Origin: Candidatus Bathyarchaeota archaeon
GTDB lineage: Archaea > Thermoproteota > Bathyarchaeia > Bathyarchaeales > Bathycorpusculaceae
Length of the DNA stretch: 7,252 nt
NCBI GenBank assembly: GCA_016649625.1
Contig: JAENXI010000038.1
Span: 1 to 7,252 of the forward strand
Reading direction: 5' to 3'
In this document: one piece after another, positions 1 through 6,236 of the stretch
How the letters are laid out: the number at the start of each line of letters is the position of its first letter
How positions within the stretch are numbered: position 1 is the stretch's first letter
The notes under the pieces: model-generated
Told to the model about the DNA's origin: nothing
Databases searched by the model: none
Seen by the model: only the letters and a program-made list of their open reading frames with translations
Made by a program: the position numbers and the translations under genes

Positions 1-2
1 GA

Positions 3-575
3 TTTATTGTAGGAGTAGAATCTTCTCCTAGGAATCTATTAATATCAGAAGCAAAAAAACTGATCAAGCTAGTTCCACTTTTTGTTAATAGCGTTGTTGT
101 GACCACTAATGAAAATTTAACAGAAATCATAGAGATGTGTAGATACCTGCAACCAAATTGTGTACAGATTCATGGAAATAGTATGCGATCTGATTTAAAA
201 ATTTTTAAAAAAGAAATTCCTAATTTGTTGTTGATTGGAGCAATAAAAGCAAAACCTTACAGTGCAATAAAAGAAGCCAATGAGATTTCGACAAGATTTG
301 ATGCAATTCTCATAGACTCATATATTAAAGGAAAATCAGGGGGAACAGGCGTGGTTCATAATTGGAAATTAAGTTTACAAATTAAAGAGATTATCAATCC
401 TACCCCTCTGATTTTAGCAGGAGGATTAAAACCTGAAAATGTGGCTAATGCGATTAGAGATGTTCAACCATATGCTGTTGACGTATCCAGTGGAGTTGAA
501 AAAAAGCCAGGAATTAAGGATCATCAAAAAATATACACCTTTATAAAAAATGCCAAGAGTGAAAAAAATGAGTAA
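3..575 (+). CDS. trpF: Phosphoribosylanthranilate isomerase, 5'-truncated by window edge
   Basis: TrpF converts N-(5'-phosphoribosyl)anthranilate to the CdRP intermediate of tryptophan synthesis, in the cytoplasm. The frame is open from the first in-frame codon at position 3, so the GTG at 99 is an internal valine and not the start. About 190 residues are visible, and the N-terminal strand with the family's KxCG catalytic cysteine lies outside the window. Visible family marks of this TIM-barrel protein are QIHG (from about 159), the catalytic aspartate in ILIDS (codon 315-317) followed by the SGGTG loop, the phosphate-binding [10 protein letters not shown] segment, and VDVSSGVE near the C-terminus. 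The TAA stop lies inside the start of trpB (eight-base overlap). The context, followed directly by trpB and trpA, confirms the assignment. The cut is the window edge, not a mutation. Confidence 0.95.
   Translation, partial: FIVGVESSPRNLLISEAKKLIKLVPLFVNSVVVTTNENLTEIIEMCRYLQPNCVQIHGNSMRSDLKIFKKEIPNLLLIGAIKAKPYSAIKEANEISTRFDAILIDSYIKGKSGGTGVVHNWKLSLQIKEIINPTPLILAGGLKPENVANAIRDVQPYAVDVSSGVEKKPGIKDHQKIYTFIKNAKSEKNE
557..575 (+). promoter_or_regulatory. trpF/trpB translational-coupling junction with Shine-Dalgarno
   Basis: A GAGTG element (557-561) sits six bases before the ATG at 568. That ATG lies in ATGAGTAA, which also carries the trpF stop (573-575). The same arrangement recurs at the trpB/trpA joint, which supports 568 as the trpB start over the in-frame ATG at 550. 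The latter would add six residues (MPRVKK) that are not typical of TrpB. Confidence 0.7.
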
Positions 576-1761
576 GTACCCAATTGATGGAAAATACGGA
601 AAATATGGAGGTCGTTTTGTACCTGAAGTATTAATGGCGGCTATAACCGAGCTAGAAGAGGCGTATAATAGTTTCAAAAATGACACAGATTTTAAAAAAG
701 ATCTAAAATATTATCTGGCTGATTATGCTGGAAGACCAACATCATTGTACTACGCAGAGAATTTAACAAAGAAAATTGGTGGAGCAAAAATTTACCTGAA
801 AAGAGAAGATCTGGCTCATGGGGGTGCACATAAGATTAATAATACTATTGGACAGGCATTATTAGCCAAACGAATGGGAAAAAAAAGAGTAATTGCTGAA
901 ACAGGAGCTGGACAACATGGTGTTGCTACGGCTATGGCATGTGCTGTTTTAGGTTTGAAAGCCGAAATCTACATGGGTGTTGAGGATATCAGACGACAGA
1001 GACTTAACATGTTTAGAATGAAACTCTTAGGCGCTAAAGTACATCCTGTCAAATCAGGTTCCAAAACATTAAAGGATGCAATTAATGAAGCGCTAAGAGA
1101 TTGGGTTACTAATATAGAAAGTACTTATTACTTAATTGGATCAGTTGTGGGACCTCACCCTTATCCTATGATTGTTAGAGATTTTCAAAATGTGATTGGA
1201 GATGAACTGAAAAAACAGTTCCTAATAAAAGAGAAAAAGTTACCTGACGTACTAGTTGCTTGTGTTGGAGGTGGAAGCAATGCAATAGGTACATTCCATC
1301 CTTTTGAAGAGAATCTGGATGTAAAATTGTATGGAGTTGAAGCTGCAGGCAAAGGAATCACATCAGGCAAACATGCAGCTTCTTTAGGAGCGGGATCAGA
1401 AGGAATTTTCCATGGTATGCTAACCTATGTCCTTCAAGATAAAGAAGGACAAATACAAAATACACATAGTGTTTCTGCAGGGTTAGATTACCCTGGAGTT
1501 GGACCAGAACATTCTTTTTTAAAAACTCTAAAAAGAGCACAATATAAAACAGCAACTGATAAGGAAGCAGTAGATGCTTTTTGTTTATTATCACAAGAGG
1601 AGGGAATAATCCCAGCTCTTGAGTCATCACATGCTCTAGCATTTGCCATTAAAATAGCCCAAAAAATGAACAAAGACAAAACTGTGGTTGTTACACTGTC
1701 AGGTCGAGGAGATAAAGATGTGGAAGAAGTCTTTAATTATTTGAGGGGAAAAAATGAGTAA
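568..1761 (+). CDS. trpB: Tryptophan synthase beta chain (TrpB1 type)
   Basis: This PLP enzyme condenses indole, channelled from TrpA, with L-serine to give tryptophan; it works as an alpha2-beta2 complex. From the ATG at 568 the protein has 397 residues, the classical length. The N-terminus ([17 protein letters not shown]) is the conserved TrpB opening. The PLP Schiff-base lysine is K89 in HGGAHKINN, the catalytic glutamate is E111 in ETGAGQHG, the phosphate cup is GGGSNA (234-239), and the C-terminal SGRGDKD (378-384) is intact. The close match to canonical TrpB and the adjacent trpA indicate the TrpA-partnered TrpB1 form rather than TrpB2. It overlaps trpF and trpA by eight bases each. Arginine codons are mostly AGA/AGG (10 of 14 by hand count). 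Nothing looks broken. Confidence 0.97.
   Translation: MSKYPIDGKYGKYGGRFVPEVLMAAITELEEAYNSFKNDTDFKKDLKYYLADYAGRPTSLYYAENLTKKIGGAKIYLKREDLAHGGAHKINNTIGQALLAKRMGKKRVIAETGAGQHGVATAMACAVLGLKAEIYMGVEDIRRQRLNMFRMKLLGAKVHPVKSGSKTLKDAINEALRDWVTNIESTYYLIGSVVGPHPYPMIVRDFQNVIGDELKKQFLIKEKKLPDVLVACVGGGSNAIGTFHPFEENLDVKLYGVEAAGKGITSGKHAASLGAGSEGIFHGMLTYVLQDKEGQIQNTHSVSAGLDYPGVGPEHSFLKTLKRAQYKTATDKEAVDAFCLLSQEEGIIPALESSHALAFAIKIAQKMNKDKTVVVTLSGRGDKDVEEVFNYLRGKNE
1743..1761 (+). promoter_or_regulatory. trpB/trpA translational-coupling junction with Shine-Dalgarno
   Basis: GAGGGG (1743-1748) is a strong ribosome binding site five bases before the trpA ATG at 1754. The start lies in ATGAGTAA, which includes the trpB stop TAA (1759-1761). 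This is the same overlap as at 568-575, preceded by the same A-rich spacer. Confidence 0.75.
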
Positions 1762-2560
1762 AATAGAAAAAATTTTTCAGAGGTTAAAAACCAAAGAAGA
1801 AGGAGCATTAATAGGTTATATTACAGCAGGAGATCCAAATCCTAAAATTACACCTCTTCTGGCAAACTCGCTAATCAGAGGTGGAGTAGATATTCTTGAA
1901 CTTGGAATTCCTTTCTCAGATCCTATTGCAGATGGACCAACAATTCAAGCAGCAAGTTTACGTGCTTTAAAAGCTGGAACAACCCCAAATCAGGTTTTGG
2001 AGATAGCAGGTGAAATTAAGAAAAAACAGGAGATACCTATTGTAATTTTAACATATTATAATCCTATTTTCAGAATGGGATTAGAGAAATTCTTTAGACT
2101 TTCAAAAAAATATGGCGTTAACGGAGTAGTTGTTCCTGATCTCCCAGTTGAAGAAGCCAATAAATATCGTGAAATGGCAAAAAAATTCGAGGTAGACACT
2201 ATTTTTCTTGTAGCTCCATCGACATCTGAACAAAGACTAATGAAAATAATAAAATCAAGTTCAGGATTTTTATATCTCGTTTCACAATTTGGAGTGACTG
2301 GAGCTCGTGAAACAGTACAGGATTCAACAGTAGAATTGATAAAAAAAATTCTGCCAAAAACAACTAACCAAATTCCTTTAGCTGTTGGGTTTGGAGTTTC
2401 AAAACCTGAACACGCTAAATTAATTGTAAAAACTGGTGCAGAAGGAGTTATAGTTGGGAGTGCATTTGTGAATATCATCGAAAAAAACCAAAAGAACATC
2501 AATGAAATGTTGGGTTTAATTGAAGATTTAGCTTATAAACTCAAAGAGTCAACAAAATAG
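1754..2560 (+). CDS. trpA: Tryptophan synthase alpha chain
   Basis: TrpA cleaves indole-3-glycerol phosphate to indole and glyceraldehyde-3-phosphate, and passes indole to TrpB. The protein has 268 residues, the usual length, and is a TIM barrel. The catalytic pair falls at the textbook positions: E49 in [10 protein letters not shown] and D60 in IADGPT. Further conserved segments are YITAGDP near residue 22, VVPDLPVEE in the middle, APSTSEQR, the glycine-containing SQFGVTGAR loop, and the phosphate-binding [10 protein letters not shown] and GVIVGSAFV near the end. It is the last gene of the operon: the next 150 bases contain no further trp gene. No U-tract terminator is obvious directly after the TAG stop, so the 3' end of the trp mRNA is uncertain. 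Confidence 0.97.
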   Translation: MSKIEKIFQRLKTKEEGALIGYITAGDPNPKITPLLANSLIRGGVDILELGIPFSDPIADGPTIQAASLRALKAGTTPNQVLEIAGEIKKKQEIPIVILTYYNPIFRMGLEKFFRLSKKYGVNGVVVPDLPVEEANKYREMAKKFEVDTIFLVAPSTSEQRLMKIIKSSSGFLYLVSQFGVTGARETVQDSTVELIKKILPKTTNQIPLAVGFGVSKPEHAKLIVKTGAEGVIVGSAFVNIIEKNQKNINEMLGLIEDLAYKLKESTK

Positions 2561-2639
2561 GATCCATAACTCTGGAATAAAAAAATACTAATATAAAGTT
2601 TAGAATTTCGTAATATAGGGTTGATATCAGAAATAATAA

Positions 2640-2659
2640 ATTAATTTAACTAAATTAAT
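2640..2659. repeat. 20-base near-perfect AT palindrome upstream of the SRP RNA promoter
   Basis: ATTAATTTA (2640-2648) and TAAATTAAT (2651-2659) are exact reverse complements separated by AC. The element lies 80 bases after trpA and about 25 bases before the BRE of the SRP RNA gene. It could be a protein-binding site or part of the trp mRNA 3' end. It is made only of A and T in the arms, so chance is a real alternative. Confidence 0.4.
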
Positions 2660-2683
2660 GCACTCAACCACTAAAATAGATTA

Positions 2684-2696
2684 GAAAAGTTTTATA
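2684..2696 (+). promoter_or_regulatory. Archaeal BRE/TATA promoter of the SRP RNA gene
   Basis: A purine-rich BRE-like GAAAAG (2684-2689) is followed at once by TTTATA (2691-2696). The TATA element lies 24-29 bases before the first paired base of the RNA (2720), the spacing expected for TBP/TFB-dependent transcription in archaea. The tRNA promoter at 3729 has the same AAAAG-plus-TATA layout. Confidence 0.75.
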
Positions 2697-2719
2697 GTTT
2701 TGTTTATACTTTATTTTAT

Positions 2720-3040
2720 GGCGATGGACCTTAGGCGGGGGGATAGGGGCCCCTTGAACCGTAAACCCTCTATATGACGGGCTAACAGCTGAGGCTGAGG
2801 CGTCAAAGGCTATTGAGATCTTCCTTTCCGAAACAGTGACTATCCGTCTCTTGTGGCTGGCGGTCAATGAGGAACTTCCGTAGGGAAGTTAATTTCATTG
2901 TTCATCAGACGAATCTGGCCAGGCTCGGGAGAGAGCAACCTAAGTTTGGGCGTTCAGCGCTCAAGGGGGTGCGGATAAGAGCGTAGGGTTTGAGGATTCT
3001 CGATGGATTCTGGGCGTCAAACCACAGTGGTCCATCGCTA
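2720..3040 (+). ncRNA. Signal recognition particle RNA (archaeal 7S RNA)
   Basis: This is the RNA scaffold of the signal recognition particle, which with SRP54 and SRP19 targets ribosomes to the membrane. The ends pair: GCGATGGACC (2721-2730) with GGTCCATCGC (3029-3038), extendable by a G-U and a U-A pair. The Alu domain is visible in GGGGGG (2737-2742), CCCCTTGAACC, GTAAACC and the conserved TATATGACGGGC region (to about 2782). In the S domain, helix 6 is a hairpin with arms AACTTCC (2873-2879) and GGAAGTT (2884-2890) and a GUAG tetraloop of the GNAR type bound by SRP19, extended by CAATGA/TCATTG. Helix 8 (2917-2940) has CCAGG, a GGGA tetraloop and AGCAACC, the SRP54 site. TATCCG (2841-2846) can pair with CGGATA (2972-2977) in helix 5. 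The GC-rich RNA stands out from its AT-rich flanks. An ORF on the opposite strand within it is a shadow. Exact ends are inferred from pairing. Confidence 0.95.
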
Positions 3041-3049
3041 CTCAAAAAA

Positions 3050-3089
3050 AATAATTAATTGAATCAATATTATTCTATTAGAATTCTAA
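3050..3089. repeat. Two adjacent AT palindromes after the SRP RNA
   Basis: First, AATAAT-TA-ATTGA and TCAAT-ATTATT (3050-3074) form an inverted repeat around a single A, with two unpaired bases in the left arm. Second, TTAGAATTCTAA (3078-3089) is a perfect 12-base palindrome. They lie between the SRP RNA 3' end and the membrane protein gene, where both an RNA end and a promoter are expected. A-tract plus TAATTAATT (3052-3060) could also be a TATA region for that gene. No function can be assigned from sequence alone. Confidence 0.4.
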
Positions 3090-3147
3090 ATGAGGATAAA
3101 AAAGCGATGACAAGCCTTTTAAAATCTTATTGAATTCTTCAAGAGAT

Positions 3148-3690
3148 ATGAGTTTGTTTAAGGCTATAGTCAAAACCTTAAAAAGCAAAAGATTTTGGTT
3201 ATGGCAACTCTCCGGCGCTATTATTTACTTAATACCTGTATCCATTCGCTTTTTCAGCGGAGAGGTAATAATACCTTTTTTAAATATTCCAGGATTTTGG
3301 ATTGGACATTTTATTCCAGGAAATTTTTTGGAAAAACTTTTGGTTAACGCTTTTTTTCCAGGTGGCGCAGGAGGAATTGCTGGGGAAATATTTGTAAATA
3401 ACTATAATAATCACCCAATCGGAAAGAAAATAAAATATCAATCAAGACTAGTTGGTGCCTTACTTCAAACAGTTTTATGGTCTGCTTTTCAATATTGGGG
3501 ATATTCTTTGTTGATAATAGGCCCATGGAGTACAGGAACTACTGGAGGTAATGTTTTTGAACATGCAGTTGTTTTCCCAATTAATTTTGTTTTAGCTTCA
3601 ATTTCAATTTTTACTCCAGATGTTCTAAATTTTTTTAAACAAGAATTAAGAAAAATAAATGAAATAATGACGATAAAAACCCCAAATTAA
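3148..3690 (+). CDS. Small multi-pass membrane protein of unknown function
   Basis: I do not recognise this protein. From the ATG at 3148 it has 180 residues. It begins with a basic segment (LFKAIVKTLKSKR), followed by hydrophobic stretches at about residues 15-36, 100-125 and 138-158, with a shorter amphipathic, proline/glycine/aromatic stretch at 41-70. A glycine-rich motif FFPGGAGGIAGEIF (69-82) follows it, then a polar loop NNYNNHPIGKKIKY (84-97). The C-terminus (about 160-180) is charged and probably cytoplasmic. Three or four membrane passes are likely, and no signal peptidase site, cysteine or known catalytic motif is visible. It stands alone between the SRP RNA and a tRNA gene, so context gives no role. 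A TTG at 3130 would add six residues; neither start has a well-spaced Shine-Dalgarno, so the start is uncertain. Base and codon usage look native (AT-rich). Confidence 0.75.
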   Translation: MSLFKAIVKTLKSKRFWLWQLSGAIIYLIPVSIRFFSGEVIIPFLNIPGFWIGHFIPGNFLEKLLVNAFFPGGAGGIAGEIFVNNYNNHPIGKKIKYQSRLVGALLQTVLWSAFQYWGYSLLIIGPWSTGTTGGNVFEHAVVFPINFVLASISIFTPDVLNFFKQELRKINEIMTIKTPN

Positions 3691-3728
3691 TTAACAAAAC
3701 TATTAGTTATCAAGAAAACTTAATTAGT

Positions 3729-3742
3729 CAAAAGATAAATTA
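3729..3742 (+). promoter_or_regulatory. Archaeal BRE/TATA promoter of tRNA-Asp
   Basis: BRE-like CAAAAG (3729-3734) is followed by ATAAATTA (3735-3742), centred about 23 bases before the mature tRNA 5' end. This places the start site at or just before the tRNA. It matches the layout of the SRP RNA promoter. Confidence 0.6.
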
Positions 3743-3760
3743 TTCACTTCACTACAAAGT

Positions 3761-3838
3761 GCCTTGGTAGTATAGGTCGGTCCAGTATAAGCGGCTGTCG
3801 CCCGCTCGACCCGGGTTCGAATCCCGGCCAAGGCGCCA
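3761..3838 (+). tRNA. tRNA-Asp (anticodon GTC), intronless, CCA encoded
   Basis: The acceptor stem GCCTTGG (3761-3767) pairs with CCAAGGC (3828-3834). The anticodon stem AGCGG (3790-3794) pairs with CCGCT (3802-3806) around a seven-base loop, CTGTCGC, giving anticodon GTC (3797-3799). The T arm is CCGGG, TTCGAAT, CCCGG (3811-3827). The discriminator base is G73 (3835), the usual one for tRNA-Asp, and CCA is encoded at 3836-3838. The D stem GTAT/GTAT has two U-A pairs closed by G-U and U-G wobbles, so it is weak, while the D loop keeps its GG pairs. The variable loop is four bases (CGAC). There is no intron in the anticodon loop. Confidence 0.97.
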
Positions 3839-3839
3839 C

Positions 3840-3865
3840 TTATTTGTATAAATAAAAGTGTTTTT
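3840..3865 (+). terminator. Possible tRNA transcript terminator
   Basis: Directly after the tRNA, TTATTT (3840-3845) can pair with AAATAA (3850-3855) around GTAT, and a T5 run follows at 3861-3865. The stem is weak (all A-U), but a T tract by itself is enough to end many archaeal transcripts. Confidence 0.4.
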
Positions 3866-3884
3866 GTATCAGTTTATTTTTGAA

Positions 3885-3899
3885 CAAAAAAATTATATC
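3885..3899 (+). promoter_or_regulatory. Candidate promoter of the ABC exporter operon
   Basis: An A-tract BRE-like run (from 3885) is followed by ATTATATC (3892-3899). It would start transcription near 3920-3925, leaving a leader of about 35-40 bases before the ATG at 3960. The leader shows no clear Shine-Dalgarno. This is a weak call in an AT-rich spacer. Confidence 0.4.
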
Positions 3900-3959
3900 A
3901 TCATGAATTGTTATCTTCATAGTTCAAGATTATCAAGAAATCAACAAGATGTTTAAAAC

Positions 3960-4928
3960 ATGGAAACATACGAGATTACAGTTGAAGGTCTTCGATATCA
4001 ATATGGCAAGAATAAAGCAGTTAATGATATTAGTTTTAAAGTTAAAAAAGGAGAGATCTTCTCATTTTTAGGACCAAATGGCGCCGGAAAAACTACTACA
4101 ATTAATGTTTTAACAACTCTTCTTCCAATTCAAAAAGGTAAAATATCTATTTCAGGTTTTGATTTAAGAACTCAACCTGATGAAATCCGTAAATCAATTG
4201 GCATAGTTTTTCAAAATGAAACTCTTGATTGGAATTTAACAGTAGAAGAGACTTTAGAATTTCACGGAAGACTTTATGCAATTCCAAAAAAAACTAGAAA
4301 AGATCGAATTAATGAACTCATCCAAATCGTGAAATTGGAGGAGAAAAGGGACGAATTTGTAAAAAACCTAAGTGGGGGCATGAAACGCAAATTGGAAATT
4401 GCTAGAGGATTACTAACTAGACCAAAAGTCCTTTTTCTCGATGAACCAACAATTGGACTTGATCCCAATTCAAGGATGAGAATATGGAATTACATAAAAA
4501 GAGTGAACAAAGAGGGAGTAACAATTTTTTTAACTACGCACTATATGGATGAAGCGGATCAGTTAAGCGACAATATTTGTATTATTGATAGAGGAAAAAT
4601 AATAGTTAATGGTTTTTCAGAAGTTTTAAAACAATCTTTAGGTATGGACGTTATTTATCTAAAAACAGATCAAGATGAGAAAGCGTTTAAAACTATTAAA
4701 AATATGAGAGAGATAAAAAATATAAGAAAAGCACCTTCTGAATTGATGATTTCTGTGGAAGATGGCCAAAAAAATATGCCAAGATTAATTGAACAAATTA
4801 GGATTCAAGGAATTGAGATAAAAAGTATCTATTTAAAAAAACCAACTTTGGATGATGTTTTCATTCACTATACTGGCAGACATTTTAGAGAAGAAGAACA
4901 AGAAAAAAAGAAAAAAATAATCACTTGA
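3960..4928 (+). CDS. ABC-2 type exporter, ATP-binding protein (DrrA/CcmA-like)
   Basis: This is the cytoplasmic ATPase that powers the membrane permease encoded next. In 322 residues, all nucleotide-binding motifs are present and in order: Walker A GPNGAGKTT (38-46, K44), Q-loop glutamine Q85 in VFQNETLD, signature LSGGM (137-141), Walker B VLFLDEP (157-163, D161 and E162), D-loop GLD (166-168) and H-loop H194 in TTHYMDEAD. Residues from about 225 to the end form the accessory C-terminal domain typical of DrrA-like ATPases, ending in the family motif PTLDDVFIHYTGR. The gene ends in TGA at 4926-4928, 17 bases before the permease ATG, so the two are surely one operon. Related pairs export drugs, lipids or polysaccharide, and the substrate cannot be read from the sequence. 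Arginine codons are 16 of 20 AGA/AGG. Confidence 0.95.
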   Translation: METYEITVEGLRYQYGKNKAVNDISFKVKKGEIFSFLGPNGAGKTTTINVLTTLLPIQKGKISISGFDLRTQPDEIRKSIGIVFQNETLDWNLTVEETLEFHGRLYAIPKKTRKDRINELIQIVKLEEKRDEFVKNLSGGMKRKLEIARGLLTRPKVLFLDEPTIGLDPNSRMRIWNYIKRVNKEGVTIFLTTHYMDEADQLSDNICIIDRGKIIVNGFSEVLKQSLGMDVIYLKTDQDEKAFKTIKNMREIKNIRKAPSELMISVEDGQKNMPRLIEQIRIQGIEIKSIYLKKPTLDDVFIHYTGRHFREEEQEKKKKIIT

Positions 4929-4933
4929 TAATT

Positions 4934-4948
4934 GAGGATGCTAGGATG
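4934..4948 (+). promoter_or_regulatory. Shine-Dalgarno that sets the permease start
   Basis: GAGGA (4934-4938) lies seven bases before the ATG at 4946. This favours 4946 over the in-frame TTG at 4925, which overlaps the ATPase stop and has no comparable site upstream. Confidence 0.6.
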
Positions 4949-5782
4949 AGAACTGAGTTTTTAACAATTTTTTGGAGAGACATGCTTAAATTCTTTCGAA
5001 TAAAAGCTATGCTTTTCACTTCACTAATTCAGCCAGCCCTCTGGTTAGCATTATATGGAATCTCAATGTCTAGTAATTTTGATCGTATAATTCCAGAAAT
5101 CCCAATTAGTCAAGGAGTTACTCCAGTAAATTATTTGACATTCATGGCAGCCGGAGTGATATCATTGACAATTCTGTTTACCTGTTTATACAGTGGAATA
5201 ACTCTTCAATTTGACAAAGAATTTGGATTAATGAAAGAGATGCTTGCCTCACCGCTTCCACGTTCCCATATATTAATAGGATTGAGTTTGAGTGGAATTG
5301 CAAAATCTTTGATTCAAACTTTGATTATAATAGTCTTTGGATATGTCTTGGGTGTTAGATTTTTTAATACTTTTTCATTAATGGAAACAGTTGTTTCAGT
5401 TTTAGGAATTTTATTATTTATTTTATTGTTTGCTATTGGATTGCTTTTCTTGTCGAGTACAATAGCTTTAAGACTAAAAACCCATGAAGGTCTTCAGGGA
5501 GTAATAACTCTTTTTTCACTCCCATTGTTTTTTGCAAGCAATGCTCTTTATCCCATAACTTCACTACCTTTGGCAATAAGGATTATTAGTTATGGAAATC
5601 CAGTTTCATACTTCATACAAGGCTTGCGATATTTTACCCTGGGATCCAATTTTTATTCTTTTGGAAACTATTATCAATACAGCTCTTTTGATGTTTTATT
5701 TGCCCTATTATTTCTTCTTGGATTTGCCATTATTACTTATTTGTTTGCTCTAAGAACTATAAAGAAAGTGAAAATAGTTTAA
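4946..5782 (+). CDS. ABC-2 type exporter, permease protein (DrrB-like)
   Basis: This is the membrane partner of the preceding ATPase; two copies normally form the transport path. From the ATG at 4946 it has 278 residues with six predicted membrane segments near 21-41, 62-83, 116-137, 149-172, 184-205 and 249-269. The N-terminus has an amphipathic coupling-type helix (TIFWRDMLKFFRIK) as in ABC2_membrane proteins. Family features are EFGLMKEMLASPLPRSHILIG between segments 2 and 3, and the segment 5 region GLQGVITLFSLPLFFASNALYPITSLP, followed by ISYGNPVSYFIQGLRY. The C-terminus is basic (RTIKKVK). The alternative TTG start at 4925 would add seven residues. The substrate is unknown. It ends 58 bases before the stop of the oppositely oriented DUF1667 gene. 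Confidence 0.93.
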   Translation: MRTEFLTIFWRDMLKFFRIKAMLFTSLIQPALWLALYGISMSSNFDRIIPEIPISQGVTPVNYLTFMAAGVISLTILFTCLYSGITLQFDKEFGLMKEMLASPLPRSHILIGLSLSGIAKSLIQTLIIIVFGYVLGVRFFNTFSLMETVVSVLGILLFILLFAIGLLFLSSTIALRLKTHEGLQGVITLFSLPLFFASNALYPITSLPLAIRIISYGNPVSYFIQGLRYFTLGSNFYSFGNYYQYSSFDVLFALLFLLGFAIITYLFALRTIKKVKIV

Positions 5783-5785
5783 CTC

Positions 5786-5805
5786 TTATTTGCAGAAGCA
5801 GATAA
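5786..5805. repeat. Hairpin between convergent genes
   Basis: TTATTTGC (5786-5793) and GCAGATAA (5798-5805) can form an eight-pair stem (one G-U on the plus-strand RNA) with an AGAA loop. It begins three bases after the permease stop codon. It may mark or stabilise the 3' end of the exporter mRNA. No long T tract follows on the plus strand. Confidence 0.45.
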
Positions 5806-5831
5806 TTCTAGTCCAACCGGAATATTAGATG

Positions 5832-5838
5832 AAAAAAA
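5832..5838 (-). terminator. T-tract end of the minus-strand operon
   Basis: Read on the minus strand, a T7 run (plus-strand A7 at 5832-5838) begins three bases after the DUF1667 stop codon. Such U-rich tracts end transcripts in archaea without needing a hairpin. Confidence 0.5.
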
Positions 5839-5840
5839 TT

Positions 5841-6236
5841 TTAAACAAGATTCGCATGCTCATATTGCTTCTTTTTTTTAAAAAAAATATTCTTTGTGGC
5901 TATTATATTCGCGTTGGTATCAAATAGATTTTCTACAATTTTATCTCCAATTAAGATAGGTGCCTCTACCTCAACGTTTGATAGTAAAGCCATAGCTTTG
6001 AAAATTAATTTTTTTGATATGGGCTTGCTAGTTCTCACACTCACAAGAGGAAGATGCCCATTTGTTACCTTTACTGTAGTTGTGAGGGTCCTCTCAGGAT
6101 TGAAGCTTTCTTTTTCCACGTATTCTAAGCCGAGTTTACATCGATTTCCACTAATGCTTTGTACTGTTTTTTGGGTATATTCAACATTAAGATGACAACC
6201 CATTGGGCAAACGATACAAATAATCTCTTTCTTCAT
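5841..6236 (-). CDS. DUF1667 (COG3862) protein with conserved CxxC cysteines
   Basis: This is a 131-residue member of an uncharacterised family usually encoded beside FAD oxidoreductases. The N-terminal motif CIVCPMGC gives C7, C10 and C14, and GNRCKLG gives C33. The CxxCxxxC...C spacing resembles that of [4Fe-4S] sites in molybdopterin oxidoreductases, so iron-sulphur or metal binding is a reasonable inference that I cannot prove. The middle is typical of the family (PERTLTTTVKV, LPLVSVRTSKPISK, then ILIGDKIVENL and ANIIATKNI). It starts with an ATG in an ATGA overlap with the upstream oxidoreductase stop. A GAGGT Shine-Dalgarno lies nine bases before it (plus strand 6246-6250), so start and coupling are firm. 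The last 14 residues (FFKKKKQYEHANLV) come from a T8A8 run and what follows, and go beyond where I expect the family to end. Confidence 0.9.
   Translation of the reverse strand: MKKEIICIVCPMGCHLNVEYTQKTVQSISGNRCKLGLEYVEKESFNPERTLTTTVKVTNGHLPLVSVRTSKPISKKLIFKAMALLSNVEVEAPILIGDKIVENLFDTNANIIATKNIFFKKKKQYEHANLV

Noticed and set aside
550..567. ATG at 550 as start of trpB.
   Set aside because: It adds an atypical six-residue leader. The ATG at 568 gives the canonical N-terminus and the 397-residue length, and sits in the same overlap as trpA.
426..2502. Several minus-strand ORFs of 60-148 codons inside trpF, trpB and trpA.
   Set aside because: The plus-strand frames encode fully conserved enzymes, so the reverse ORFs are shadows with no start signals or family features.
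2664..2867. Minus-strand 67-codon ORF over the SRP RNA.
   Set aside because: It lies over the conserved Alu domain and helix 5 of a structured RNA, and the peptide has no recognisable feature.
3107..3133. Eight-codon mini-ORF (ATG at 3107, TGA at 3131) before the membrane protein, a possible leader peptide.
   Set aside because: It is too short, has no Shine-Dalgarno, and lacks attenuator-like structure or codon bias.
3101..3140. GCGATGA...ATTGA as a possible C/D box guide RNA.
   Set aside because: The C box is imperfect, there is no proper D box (CTGA) at the expected spacing, and no C'/D' pair is present.
3707..3940. 11-base direct repeat TTATCAAGAAA at 3707-3717 and 3930-3940 flanking the tRNA, a possible integration scar.
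   Set aside because: It is short and AT-rich, it does not match the tRNA 3' end as attachment sites do, and there is no integrase or mobile cargo between the copies.
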